A DNA stretch of 31,549 nucleotides from DASVXQ01 sp046727955 (lineage in GTDB: Bacteria > Actinomycetota > CALGFH01), in the NCBI GenBank assembly GCA_046727955.1, contig JBKPDO010000179.1, positions 1 through 31,549 on the forward strand, read 5' to 3'. Below, piece after piece: positions 1-6,741 of this stretch. Position numbers and translations under genes: made by a program. The notes under the pieces are model-generated. The model searched no databases, was not told where the DNA came from, and saw only the letters and a program-made list of their open reading frames with translations. Position 1 is the stretch's first letter; each line of letters begins with the position of its first letter.

Positions 1-435
1 CTTGCCCTTGAACCGCGGCCGCCCACGCTGGCCGAGCATCCACCGGTTGGCGGCGTCGAAGGCCCGTGCGCCCAGCACCTGCGCCTCCTGCGCGAAGACC
101 TTCTCCCGCAGCCAGCCGACGCGGAAGCCGGATGCGGCCGAGGCAAGCGCCCACTCGGTGAAGCCGTGGTCGGCACGCAACTGCTGGAACGCGCTCGCTC
201 TCGCCGGGTTCGGCTTGCCCGCCACGACCTGGGATATGGCCTTCGCTTGCTCCCATCTGGGGTCGGCCCGCATCGCCACCGCTCGGTCCAGCGCGCCCCG
301 CAGGCAAGCGTTGTACAGCAGCCGGGCGCACTCAAACCGGCCCGCCACTTCCTTGGCCTGCGTCGGAGTGACCCGAAGGGGGATGGCCGCCACGAAGGTC
401 GGCGCGTCCTTTGCCCGCTTGCGAGCCCGGCTCAC
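1..435 (-). CDS. tnpB: TnpB-family protein, N-terminal part (cut by window edge)
   Basis: The first 145 codons are open without a stop up to the window edge. The N-terminus reads as a typical TnpB/OrfB start: a basic segment, a segment reading PLRVTPTQA, then LLYNACLRGALDRA (about residues 41-54). A conserved RGRPRFKGK stretch lies at the truncation point and in the family precedes the RuvC-like domain. TnpB proteins are RNA-guided nucleases that promote retention of the element; the catalytic residues are not visible here. The GTG at 435 starts one base after the tnpA stop (439-437), so translation is probably coupled. Whether the gene is intact cannot be judged from this fragment. Confidence 0.85.
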   Translation of the reverse strand, partial: MSRARKRAKDAPTFVAAIPLRVTPTQAKEVAGRFECARLLYNACLRGALDRAVAMRADPRWEQAKAISQVVAGKPNPARASAFQQLRADHGFTEWALASAASGFRVGWLREKVFAQEAQVLGARAFDAANRWMLGQRGRPRFKGK

Positions 436-436
436 C

Positions 437-838
437 TCACGACCCCGCCTTCTGGTTCTCCACGTATCGACGGACGACCTCCAGGGGCGCTCCGCCGACC
501 GTGGACACAAACCACGACGGGCTCCACAGCACCAGCAGCCGCCGTAAGCGGGGGAACTCCATGCGAAGCAGGCGGGAGGACCGGCCCTTGGCCAGCCCAA
601 CGAACCTCGACAGCGGCACCGTCGGTGGAATCTCGGTGAGCAGGTGCACGTGGTCGGGCATCACCTCGACCTCGATGACCTCGGCGCCAACCTCGGCGGC
701 CACGTCGCCGATGATCACCTTCAGCCGCTCGTCGACGCCGCCGACAAGCACTCGGCGGCGATACTTCGGGCACCAGATCGGGTAGTAATTTCCCGAGTAC
801 ACCGTCTGGTTGGTCGAGTGGTAGCGCACGGCCATCAT
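437..838 (-). CDS. tnpA: IS200/IS605 transposase TnpA (HUH Y1 family)
   Basis: This is a 133-residue single-strand DNA transposase. The HUH metal-binding pair is visible as H63 and H65 in MPDHVHLL, and the catalytic tyrosine is Y125 in VVRRYVENQ. The N-terminal YSGNYYPIWCPKYRRRVL is the standard TnpA beta-strand segment. Length matches the family (about 130-150), and no frameshift or stop interrupts it, so the gene looks functional. Two adjacent ATG codons (838 and 835) are possible starts; a longer reading from 892 would run into the end hairpins and is unlikely. In the family TnpA excises and inserts the element as a single-stranded circle, recognising the end hairpins rather than inverted repeats. 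Confidence 0.93.
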   Translation of the reverse strand: MMAVRYHSTNQTVYSGNYYPIWCPKYRRRVLVGGVDERLKVIIGDVAAEVGAEVIEVEVMPDHVHLLTEIPPTVPLSRFVGLAKGRSSRLLRMEFPRLRRLLVLWSPSWFVSTVGGAPLEVVRRYVENQKAGS

Positions 839-860
839 CGTACCAGCCAGGTGCGACAAT

Positions 861-907
861 CCGGGCTTTCGCCCGGCGGAGCCTTGACCCACGGCTGAAG
901 CCGTGGG
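861..907. repeat. Paired hairpins at the tnpA-proximal IS end
   Basis: Two perfect stem-loops lie side by side. The first is CCGGGC (861-866) with loop TTTC and partner 871-876. The second is CCCACGGC (888-895) with loop TGAA and partner 900-907. TnpA enzymes bind subterminal hairpins of this kind on one strand and cut at a nearby guide-paired site. The second hairpin is the better candidate for the recognised structure. Confidence 0.7.
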
Positions 908-1046
908 CTTGCAGCTCCGGCTCGGTCATTGGCGGAGGATAGCAGGGCCGGGCAGCAGGGCGGGGCGTTGCGGTTGCCTGATTCGGCCGGCGGGCGGTAC
1001 GTTGTCGGGCAGGACAGGCCGGAGCGGACGAGCGGTGCCCGGACCC

Positions 1047-1084
1047 CGCACCACGTTTGCAGAGCGTGGTGCGTTTCGTTTTTC
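1047..1084 (+). terminator. Rho-independent terminator-like hairpin
   Basis: A perfect 9-bp stem (1047-1055 with 1065-1073) with a 9-base loop is followed at once by a T-rich run (1074-1083). This is the most canonical intrinsic terminator in the window. It faces right, 43 bases before the start of the small gene at 1127, and no plus-strand gene lies upstream within the window. It could stop read-through from beyond the IS or act as a leader attenuator. Confidence 0.6.
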
Positions 1085-1126
1085 GTTGCCGGGTGGCCCG
1101 AGTGAGCCGGTTGTGAGGAGAGGCGT

Positions 1127-1396
1127 GTGAGCGAACCCGACCGAGTCACCGAGTGGGAGGACGGCGGCGACCCCGACGCTCCGGAGGCGGGCGGGAGGAC
1201 CCGCCGGCGCGCGCCCGGGGCCGACCCAGAGGTGCGCTCGTTCGGCAGCAGCAGGGTCTGCGCCGCGGACGGCTGCGAGACGACCCTCTCACGGTACAAC
1301 CCGGACACCTACTGCTCCGTCCACCGCGGCTGGGACCGCCGGGTGGTCCACCGCCAGCGTCGCGGCAGCGGCGGCGCCGCAGACGGAGCGGACTGA
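1127..1396 (+). CDS. Small Cys/His-motif protein, function unknown
   Basis: An 89-residue protein from a GTG start with GGAG at 1117-1120, 6 bases upstream. The N-terminal 40 residues are acidic then basic and probably disordered. The centre has C45, C50, C63 and H66 in a pattern C-x4-C-x12-C-x2-H that could bind one zinc ion, with LSRYN and YCSVHRGW around it. Similar short Cys/His patches occur in actinobacterial DNA-associated proteins, but I do not recognise a named family. The tail is basic. The gene converges on guaB3 with 13 bases between the ends. Nucleic-acid binding is a guess. Confidence 0.6.
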   Translation: MSEPDRVTEWEDGGDPDAPEAGGRTRRRAPGADPEVRSFGSSRVCAADGCETTLSRYNPDTYCSVHRGWDRRVVHRQRRGSGGAADGAD

Positions 1397-1409
1397 GGCC
1401 GCCGCGGGG

Positions 1410-2570
1410 TCAGCCCATACCCACGCCCTGGGTGCGCTGCAGGAACTTACCCTCGGTCTGCAGCGCCGGGGCGACCATGACCTCGGCCTTCTGGAACTCC
1501 TTCAGCGTCTGGTAGCCGGTGGTGGCCATGGAGGTGCGCAGGGCGCCGAAGAGGTTCATGGTCCCGTCGTTGACCGGCGCCGGGCCGAGCAGGATCTCCC
1601 GCATGGTGCCGAGCGGCCTGGTGGCCACGCGGGCGCCGCGGGGCAGGTCGGGATGGAACGTGGCCATGCCCCAGTGGAAGCCGCGGCCCGGCGCCTCGAC
1701 CGCGCGGGCCAGCGGCGACCCGATCATCACCGCGTCCGCCCCACAGGCGACCGCCTTGGCGACGTCGCCGCCGGTGCGCATGCCGCCATCGGCGATGACC
1801 TGAACATAGCGCCCGGTCTCCTCGAGATGCCGGGTGCGCGCGCCGGCCGCGTCGGCCAGAGCGGTCGCCTGCGGCACCCCGATGCCGAGCACGCCCCGGG
1901 TGGTGCAGGCGGCACCCGGCCCGACCCCGACCAGCACCCCGGCCGCGCCGGTGCGCATCAGGTGCAGGGCGGTCGAGTACGAGGCGCAGCCACCCACGAC
2001 CACGGGGATCTCGTAGCGGGCGATGAAGGTCTTGAGGTTGAGCGGCTCGGTAGTCGAGGAGACGTGCTCGGCCGACACCACCGTCCCCTGGATCACCAGG
2101 ACGTCCAGGCCGGCCTCGAGGGCGACCTGGTGATAGCGGGCGACCCGCTGCGGGGTCAGCGAGGCGGAGGCCACCACGCCGCTGTCCTTGATCTCCTGGA
2201 TGCGCTCCCCGATCAGCTCCGGCTTGATCGGCTCGCGGTAGATCTCCTGCATCCGCTTGGTGGCGTCGGCCGTTGACAGGCTGGCGATCTCCTCGTAGAC
2301 CGGCTCGGGGTTCTCGTAGCGGGTCCAGAGCCCCTCGAGGTTGAGCACCGCCAAGCCGCCAAGCTTGCCGATCTCGATCGCGATCCTGGGTGAGACCACG
2401 CCGTCCATGGCGGAGGCGAGCAGCGGCAGCTCGAAATGGTAGGCGTCCAGGTCCCAGGAGATGTCGATGTCGTCGGGGTCGCGTGTGCGCCGGCTCGGCA
2501 CGATGGCGATGTCGTCGAAGCCGTACGCGCGTCGCCCGCTCTTGCCGATGCCGATCTCAACCTCAGCCAC
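1410..2570 (-). CDS. guaB3: GuaB3-type IMP dehydrogenase-related protein (probable GMP reductase)
   Basis: A TIM-barrel enzyme of 386 residues in the IMPDH/GMP reductase superfamily. The catalytic loop cysteine is C222 in GPGAACTTRG, followed by GVPQATA. The phosphate-site motif is ADGGMRTGGDV, followed by GADAVMIGSPLA. It lacks the CBS pair of true IMP dehydrogenase and matches the actinobacterial GuaB3 length; characterised GuaB3 members act as GMP reductases (GMP to IMP with NADPH). The start is a GTG with GGAGG six bases upstream. In Mycobacterium and Streptomyces it directly follows guaB2/guaB; here no IMP dehydrogenase gene is in the window, and the DUF5319 gene is divergent next door, as Rv3412 lies near guaB3 in M. 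tuberculosis. Confidence 0.93.
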   Translation of the reverse strand: MAEVEIGIGKSGRRAYGFDDIAIVPSRRTRDPDDIDISWDLDAYHFELPLLASAMDGVVSPRIAIEIGKLGGLAVLNLEGLWTRYENPEPVYEEIASLSTADATKRMQEIYREPIKPELIGERIQEIKDSGVVASASLTPQRVARYHQVALEAGLDVLVIQGTVVSAEHVSSTTEPLNLKTFIARYEIPVVVGGCASYSTALHLMRTGAAGVLVGVGPGAACTTRGVLGIGVPQATALADAAGARTRHLEETGRYVQVIADGGMRTGGDVAKAVACGADAVMIGSPLARAVEAPGRGFHWGMATFHPDLPRGARVATRPLGTMREILLGPAPVNDGTMNLFGALRTSMATTGYQTLKEFQKAEVMVAPALQTEGKFLQRTQGVGMG

Positions 2571-2873
2571 GGAAGTCCTCCGGATGCTTCAGCGTGCGCC
2601 CGTGTCGTGGCCGGGCGCGCGGGTCCAGGTGGTTGCGAGTAGCAAGAAGGACCCGCTCGCGGGGCGACGGGTCCTGGTCATGGCGCATGCCCGAAGCTAC
2701 CAACGCGTTCTGGCGCGATGCAACCGGGCAACACCCGGCCGCCCGGACGAACCGGCACGTCCAGGGCGGCACCAGAGGGTTGTGGAAAGCGTGAGAACCT
2801 GGGCTGGCAACCGCTGTACCATGATGGGGTCAGAGTCCTTCCTGTCATTTCGACCGCACTGTACGAGGTGCTT
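2571..2873. other. Intergenic region between guaB3 and DUF5319 gene, with strong hairpin
   Basis: 303 bases separate two divergent genes. The main structure is a stem-loop at 2648-2675: 8 bp (AGGACCCG), a one-base bulge, then 4 more bp around a GGG loop. It would lie in the guaB3 leader RNA, about 80 bases before the start codon. No T-run follows on either strand, so a terminator is unlikely. No tRNA or further gene is seen. Promoters for both genes must lie here, but I see no convincing -35/-10 pair. Confidence 0.5.
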
Positions 2874-3371
2874 GTGCCCGACCCCATCGACCCCTTCGGG
2901 TTCGACGAAGAAAGCGAATTCGAGCCAATCGACGAGGAGGAGCGCGCCGCGCTCCTCGAGGATCTCGCCGACCTGGCCGAGTTCCGGGAGGCCCTGGAGC
3001 CACGTGGCTTTCGGGGGGTCGTGATCCCGTGTCCCGACTGCGAGGAGGACCACTACTTCGGGTGGAGCCTCCTGCGCGAGAACCTCGAGCACATCCTCGA
3101 GCGGGGCGAGCCGCGCGTCCACGAGCCGGCGTTCGAGCCCGAGGTCGACCGCTACGTCACCTGGGACTACGCCCGCGGCTTCGTCGACGGCCTGCTCGAA
3201 GGCGAGCGCGAGACGACGCCGCTCCGTGACGGCTGGACCTCTCCCGGCGAGGCGGCGCGCCGCCTCCGGCGCGCCCTCACCACCCGCGGCCTCACCGAGG
3301 ACGAGGTCTCCGCGGTGCTCAACGAAGGCGGGCTACCCCCTGCGGAGCCGGGCGAGCCCGCTTCCTCGTAG
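2874..3371 (+). CDS. DUF5319 family protein
   Basis: A 165-residue acidic protein. It begins DPIDPFGFDE, has C53-x2-C56-x3-H60 in CPDCEEDHYFGW, then a DRYVTWDYARGFVDG block that I recognise from the actinobacterial DUF5319 family (Rv3412-like). That family has no known function; the Cys/His cluster could bind a metal. GTG 2874 was chosen because GAGG sits at 2865-2868, five bases upstream, and the conserved DPIDPF follows at once; an in-frame ATG at 2718 would add 52 residues without family resemblance. The last 40 residues are Pro/Glu-rich, and the 3' end overlaps the convergent HAD gene by 39 bases. Confidence 0.8.
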   Translation: MPDPIDPFGFDEESEFEPIDEEERAALLEDLADLAEFREALEPRGFRGVVIPCPDCEEDHYFGWSLLRENLEHILERGEPRVHEPAFEPEVDRYVTWDYARGFVDGLLEGERETTPLRDGWTSPGEAARRLRRALTTRGLTEDEVSAVLNEGGLPPAEPGEPASS

Positions 3372-4298
3372 CGCCTGACGAATCCCTTCCCGCTGTGCCG
3401 CGGCCGGGCGCTGTGCCGCGGCCGGGCGCTGTGCCGCGCCCGCGCGTGGTGGCCAGCCGGTCGCGGGCGGCAGCGGCCTCCCGCCGTCGCCCCCACGGTC
3501 GTACTCGAGGCGCCGGCGGCGGCCGGCAATCGCGCTGAGCACCGCGGCGGCGCCGGCGCCCACAGCCACCCCGGAGGGGAGCCAGACCAGCCACAGCCGC
3601 CGGTGCCTGCGGAAGTCGTGGACCGGCCAGCCGCGTTCGGCCGCCATATGGCGCAGCGTGTGATCAGGGTTGACCGCGACCGGGTGCCCGACCCCCTCCA
3701 GCAGCGGCCGGTCGTTGACCGAGTCGGAGTAGGCGCTGGACTCCCGCAGATCGATGCCCTGGTCGTCGGCGAGCTTCCTGACCGCCTCCAGCTTGGCCGG
3801 CCCGTGCAGCACGGGGCCGAGCATGCGGCCGGTGTAGACGCCGTCCACCAGCTCGGCCTCGCTGCCCAGGGCGCCGTCCATGCCGAGGTAGGCGGCGATC
3901 CCCTCGGCGAGATCGCGCGGCGCGGCCGTCACCAGATAGGTGCGGTCGCCGGCGGCGCGATGGGCGTCGATGACCCGGCGCATGCCCGGATAGATGCGCG
4001 GGCCGATCACCTCGACCACGATGTCGTGCCCCAGCTGGACCAGGTCGGCCCGGCGCTTGCCCTCGACGAAGGCGAGCGCGGACTCGCGTGCCGCCTCCAT
4101 GCCGCGCTTGCCCTCGGCGCCGGTGAGCCGGAAGGTGAGCTGTCCGTAGGCGAACCCGAGGACGTTACCAAGGGTGTAGAAGCCCCGGTGGTACAGACCG
4201 CGAGCGAACAGGTACAGGCTCGACCCGGGGAGCAGCGTCTTGTCGACGTCGAAGAACGCCGCCCGCGGCGCCCGTCGCCCGGTCGCCGCCTCGCTCAC
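3333..4298 (-). CDS. HAD-superfamily (IB) hydrolase with C-terminal membrane segment
   Basis: A 321-residue phosphatase-like protein. Motif I is DVDKT (D17, D19), motif II lies in LVTAAPRD (about 130) and motif III is YSDSVNDRPLL (about 200), typical of the SerB/HAD-IB group. After the catalytic part comes LWLVWLPSGVAVGAGAAAV (about 240-265), a probable membrane anchor, then a basic low-complexity tail with AQRPAA repeats encoded by an 18-bp tandem repeat. The GTG at 4298 overlaps the uxs stop (GTGA), so it is the third gene of the ugd-uxs operon. Its substrate is unknown; a phosphorylated intermediate of sugar or lipid metabolism is possible. Related actinobacterial proteins are annotated as HAD-IB hydrolases or 1-acylglycerol-phosphate-linked enzymes. 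Confidence 0.85.
   Translation of the reverse strand: MSEAATGRRAPRAAFFDVDKTLLPGSSLYLFARGLYHRGFYTLGNVLGFAYGQLTFRLTGAEGKRGMEAARESALAFVEGKRRADLVQLGHDIVVEVIGPRIYPGMRRVIDAHRAAGDRTYLVTAAPRDLAEGIAAYLGMDGALGSEAELVDGVYTGRMLGPVLHGPAKLEAVRKLADDQGIDLRESSAYSDSVNDRPLLEGVGHPVAVNPDHTLRHMAAERGWPVHDFRRHRRLWLVWLPSGVAVGAGAAAVLSAIAGRRRRLEYDRGGDGGRPLPPATGWPPRAGAAQRPAAAQRPAAAQREGIRQALRGSGLARLRRG
3391..3444. repeat. 18-bp tandem repeat in HAD gene 3' end
   Basis: The unit CGCTGTGCCGCGGCCGGG is present twice perfectly (3391-3408, 3409-3426), and a third diverging copy follows to 3444. On the minus strand it encodes the AQRPAA repeats of the HAD tail. It lies just beyond the DUF5319 stop. Confidence 0.9.
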
Positions 4299-5239
4299 GG
4301 GAGATCCAGGCCGAGGGCGTGGCGGAACCACGGCAGCGTGCGCCGGATGCCTTCGGCCAGGCTGACCTGCGGCTTCCAGCCGAGCCGCTCCATGGCGAGG
4401 GTGATGTCGGGCCTGCGCACGTCGGGGTCGTCGACCGGGCGCGGCGTGAAGGTGGCGCGCGAGTCGGTACCCGCCGCCCGCGCGATCTGTCTGGCCAGCT
4501 CGAGGATGGTGACCTCCTCGGGATTACCGAGGTTGACCGGCCCGGTGAGGTCCGACCACAGCAGGCGCCACAGCCCCTCCACCAGGTCGTCCACGTAGCA
4601 CAGCGATCTCGTCTGTCCCCCGTCCCCGTGCACGGTCAGCGGCTCTCCCCTCAGCGCCTGCACAGCAAAGGTACAGAACGCCCGACCGTCATCGATTCTC
4701 ATGAACGGGCCGAAGGTATTGAAAACCCTAGCGATCCGGACGGAGAGGCCGTGGGTGCGCTGGTAGGCCATGGACATGGCCTCGGCGAAGCGCTTGGCCT
4801 CGTCGTAGACGCCCCGCGGGCCGATCGGGTTCACGTGTCCCCAGTAACTCTCCGGCTGCGGGTGGACCTGCGGGTTGCCGTACACCTCGCTGGTCGACGC
4901 GAGCAGGAAGCGCGCCCCCTTCTCCTTGGCGAGCCCGAGGGCGTGGTGGGTACCGAGCGCGCCCACCTTCAGGGTCTGGATCGGGTAGCGCAGGTAGTCA
5001 CTAGGGCTGGCCGGCGAGGCGAAGTGCAGCACCGCGTCGACCCGGCCAGAGACGTGGACATAGTTGGTCACGTCCACCCTGAGCAGGCGGAACCGGTCGC
5101 TCTGCAGGTCCTCGACGTTCTCAGCGCGCCCGGTCAGCAGGGAATCCATGCAGACGACCTCAAACCCCTCCAGCAGCAAGCGCCGGCAGAGATGCGACCC
5201 GAGGAAGCCGGCGCCGCCGGTGATGACCGCCCGAGGCAT
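4295..5239 (-). CDS. uxs: UDP-glucuronate decarboxylase (UDP-xylose synthase), extended SDR
   Basis: A 314-residue NAD-dependent short-chain dehydrogenase. The Rossmann glycine motif GGAGFLG is at residues 8-14, the catalytic region STSEVYG at about 115-121, and Y145-x3-K149 lies in NPIGPRGVYDEAKR, the signature of UDP-glucuronate decarboxylases. The enzyme oxidises UDP-glucuronate to the 4-keto form, decarboxylates it and reduces it to UDP-xylose. The ATG at 5239 was chosen because the conserved MPRAVITGGAG begins there; upstream in-frame codons lie inside ugd. It follows ugd by 7 bases, so substrate and product enzymes are co-transcribed. A dTDP-glucose dehydratase-like role is less likely given the neighbour. 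Confidence 0.9.
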   Translation of the reverse strand: MPRAVITGGAGFLGSHLCRRLLLEGFEVVCMDSLLTGRAENVEDLQSDRFRLLRVDVTNYVHVSGRVDAVLHFASPASPSDYLRYPIQTLKVGALGTHHALGLAKEKGARFLLASTSEVYGNPQVHPQPESYWGHVNPIGPRGVYDEAKRFAEAMSMAYQRTHGLSVRIARVFNTFGPFMRIDDGRAFCTFAVQALRGEPLTVHGDGGQTRSLCYVDDLVEGLWRLLWSDLTGPVNLGNPEEVTILELARQIARAAGTDSRATFTPRPVDDPDVRRPDITLAMERLGWKPQVSLAEGIRRTLPWFRHALGLDLP

Positions 5240-5246
5240 CTCCGTC

Positions 5247-6587
5247 CTACCTTCCTCTTCGCTCGCCGCCGAGCACCGGACGGCCCATTCTGGCCACCGT
5301 GAACCCGACGGCGACGAACCGGTCCGGGTCCAAGACGTTGCGGGCATCCACCAGGATGGGATAGGCCATCCGTCCGGCCAGGACCGCCGGGTCCAGGTCG
5401 GCGAACTCGGCCCACTCGGTCAGCAGCACCAGGGCGTGCGCCCCGTCGGCCACGTCGACCGCCTTACCGGCCAGGGCCAGGCCGGGCACGACCTGTCTGA
5501 CCTGGTCCTCCGAGGCGACCGGGTCGTAGGCGACCACCGAGGCCCCGCCGTCGAGCAGCGCCTCGACCACGTCGATCGCGGGTGACTCGCGCAGATCGTC
5601 GGTGTCCGGCTTGAAGGCGAGCCCGAGCACCCCGACGCGCTTGCCCTCCAGATGCCAGAGGAGGTCGCGGACCTTGTCGACCACCACGCGGCGCGCCTCG
5701 ACGTTGATCCGGGCGACCTCGTTGAGCAGGCCGAAGTCCACGCCGAGCTCGCGCGAGCGGTGGGCGAACGCGGCCACGTCCTTGGGGAAGCAGCTCCCGC
5801 CGAAGCCGGGGCCGGCGCGCAGGAAGGCCGGGCCGATCCGGGGATCCAGGCCCATGCCCCGCGCCACCACCTCGACGTCGGCGCCGCTGCGCTCGCACAC
5901 CCGCGCTACCGCGTTGATGAAGCTGATCTTGGTGGCCAGGAAAGCGTTGGACGCGTGCTTGATCAGCTCGGCGGTCGGCAGGTCGGTGGCCAGCCACTCG
6001 CAGCCGCTTGACTCCAGGATCGGGGCGTACAGCTCACGCAGCAGCGCCTGGGCGCGCTCCGACCCGGTCCCCACCACGATGCGGTCAGGTCGCAGCGTGT
6101 CCACGATCGCGGAGCCCTCACGCAGGAACTCCGGGTTGGAGGCCACCTCGTACTCCGCACCGGGGGGCGCCTCCCGCCGGATCACCTGAGCGACCCGCTC
6201 GCCGGTCTGCACCGGCACGGTGCACTTCTCGACGATCAGCTTGAGCTCACCGGGACGGAGGTGTGAGGCCACCTCACGGGCGACCCGCTCGAGGAAGGCG
6301 AGGTTGGGGCTGCCGTCGGCGCGGGAGGGCGTGCCGACGCAGATGAAGATCACCTGCCCATGAGCCACCGCCTCGCCGCTGTCGGAGGTGAATTTCAGGC
6401 GACCATTGGCCATCCCCTCATCCAGCAGCTCGTCGAGCTGCGGCTCGTAGAACCAGGAGGTTCCCCGCCGCAGCAGGTCGACCTTGGCCAGGTCGTCGTC
6501 GTCGGCCACCACGTCGTGGCCGACGCTGGCCAGGCATACCGCGGTCACCAGCCCAACGTGACCCGCGCCGATCACCGTGACGTGCAT
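5247..6587 (-). CDS. ugd: UDP-glucose 6-dehydrogenase
   Basis: A 446-residue enzyme oxidising UDP-glucose to UDP-glucuronate with two NAD. It shows the N-terminal dinucleotide motif GAGHVGLV (7-14), the central helix with ELIKHASNAFLATK (207-220) and the catalytic cysteine C266 in GFGGSCFPKD. The C-terminal UDP-binding domain has GLAFKPDTDDLRESP. The ATG at 6587 has AGGAG seven bases upstream and starts right at the conserved MHVTVIGAG. The loop after the second beta strand reads VVADDDDLAKV where most relatives have a form like VVGVDIDxxKV, so it carries two extra acidic residues. It is first in the operon with uxs and the HAD gene. Products probably feed a glucuronate- or xylose-containing cell-surface polymer. 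Confidence 0.95.
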   Translation of the reverse strand: MHVTVIGAGHVGLVTAVCLASVGHDVVADDDDLAKVDLLRRGTSWFYEPQLDELLDEGMANGRLKFTSDSGEAVAHGQVIFICVGTPSRADGSPNLAFLERVAREVASHLRPGELKLIVEKCTVPVQTGERVAQVIRREAPPGAEYEVASNPEFLREGSAIVDTLRPDRIVVGTGSERAQALLRELYAPILESSGCEWLATDLPTAELIKHASNAFLATKISFINAVARVCERSGADVEVVARGMGLDPRIGPAFLRAGPGFGGSCFPKDVAAFAHRSRELGVDFGLLNEVARINVEARRVVVDKVRDLLWHLEGKRVGVLGLAFKPDTDDLRESPAIDVVEALLDGGASVVAYDPVASEDQVRQVVPGLALAGKAVDVADGAHALVLLTEWAEFADLDPAVLAGRMAYPILVDARNVLDPDRFVAVGFTVARMGRPVLGGERRGR

Positions 6588-6622
6588 GAGTCCACTCCTG
6601 ACAGCGACAGAGGATGGCGGCG

Positions 6623-6651
6623 ATCTTATCAACATCACCCGATCGTCCCAC
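6623..6651 (-). promoter_or_regulatory. Possible ugd promoter
   Basis: On the minus strand TAAGAT (6628-6623) resembles a -10 box, with GTGGGA 17 bases upstream as a weak -35. Transcription would begin about 30 bases before the ugd ATG, leaving room for its AGGAG site. The divergent carboxypeptidase gene uses the same 154-base gap; no clear promoter or ribosome site was seen for it. Confidence 0.35.
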
Positions 6652-6741
6652 GGCTCTGTCCACAGGGTCTCGCCCCGGCTTGTCTGGCTCGCTCATCTGA
6701 TGAAAGACTTCCCCTGACTCGCTTCCCAACTCTCGCCACTG

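Larger units (their letters stand above)
1..910 (-). mobile_element. IS200/IS605-family insertion sequence, partial
   Basis: The element holds tnpA and the start of tnpB, co-oriented and almost abutting, an arrangement like IS608. The outer end beyond tnpA carries two strong hairpins, as expected for a single-strand transposon end. The tnpB 3' part, the other end and any guide-like RNA lie outside the window. The outer boundary near 910 is approximate, because these elements make no target duplication and no empty site is available for comparison. Confidence 0.85.

Noticed and set aside
437..929. Longer tnpA starts at 892 or the overlapping frame to 929
   Set aside because: The extra sequence is the IS end with its hairpins; TnpA homology begins at MAVRY (835).
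2571..2873. tRNA gene or riboswitch in the guaB3 leader
   Set aside because: Only one bulged hairpin is present; no cloverleaf, TPsiC-like arm or known aptamer motif was found.
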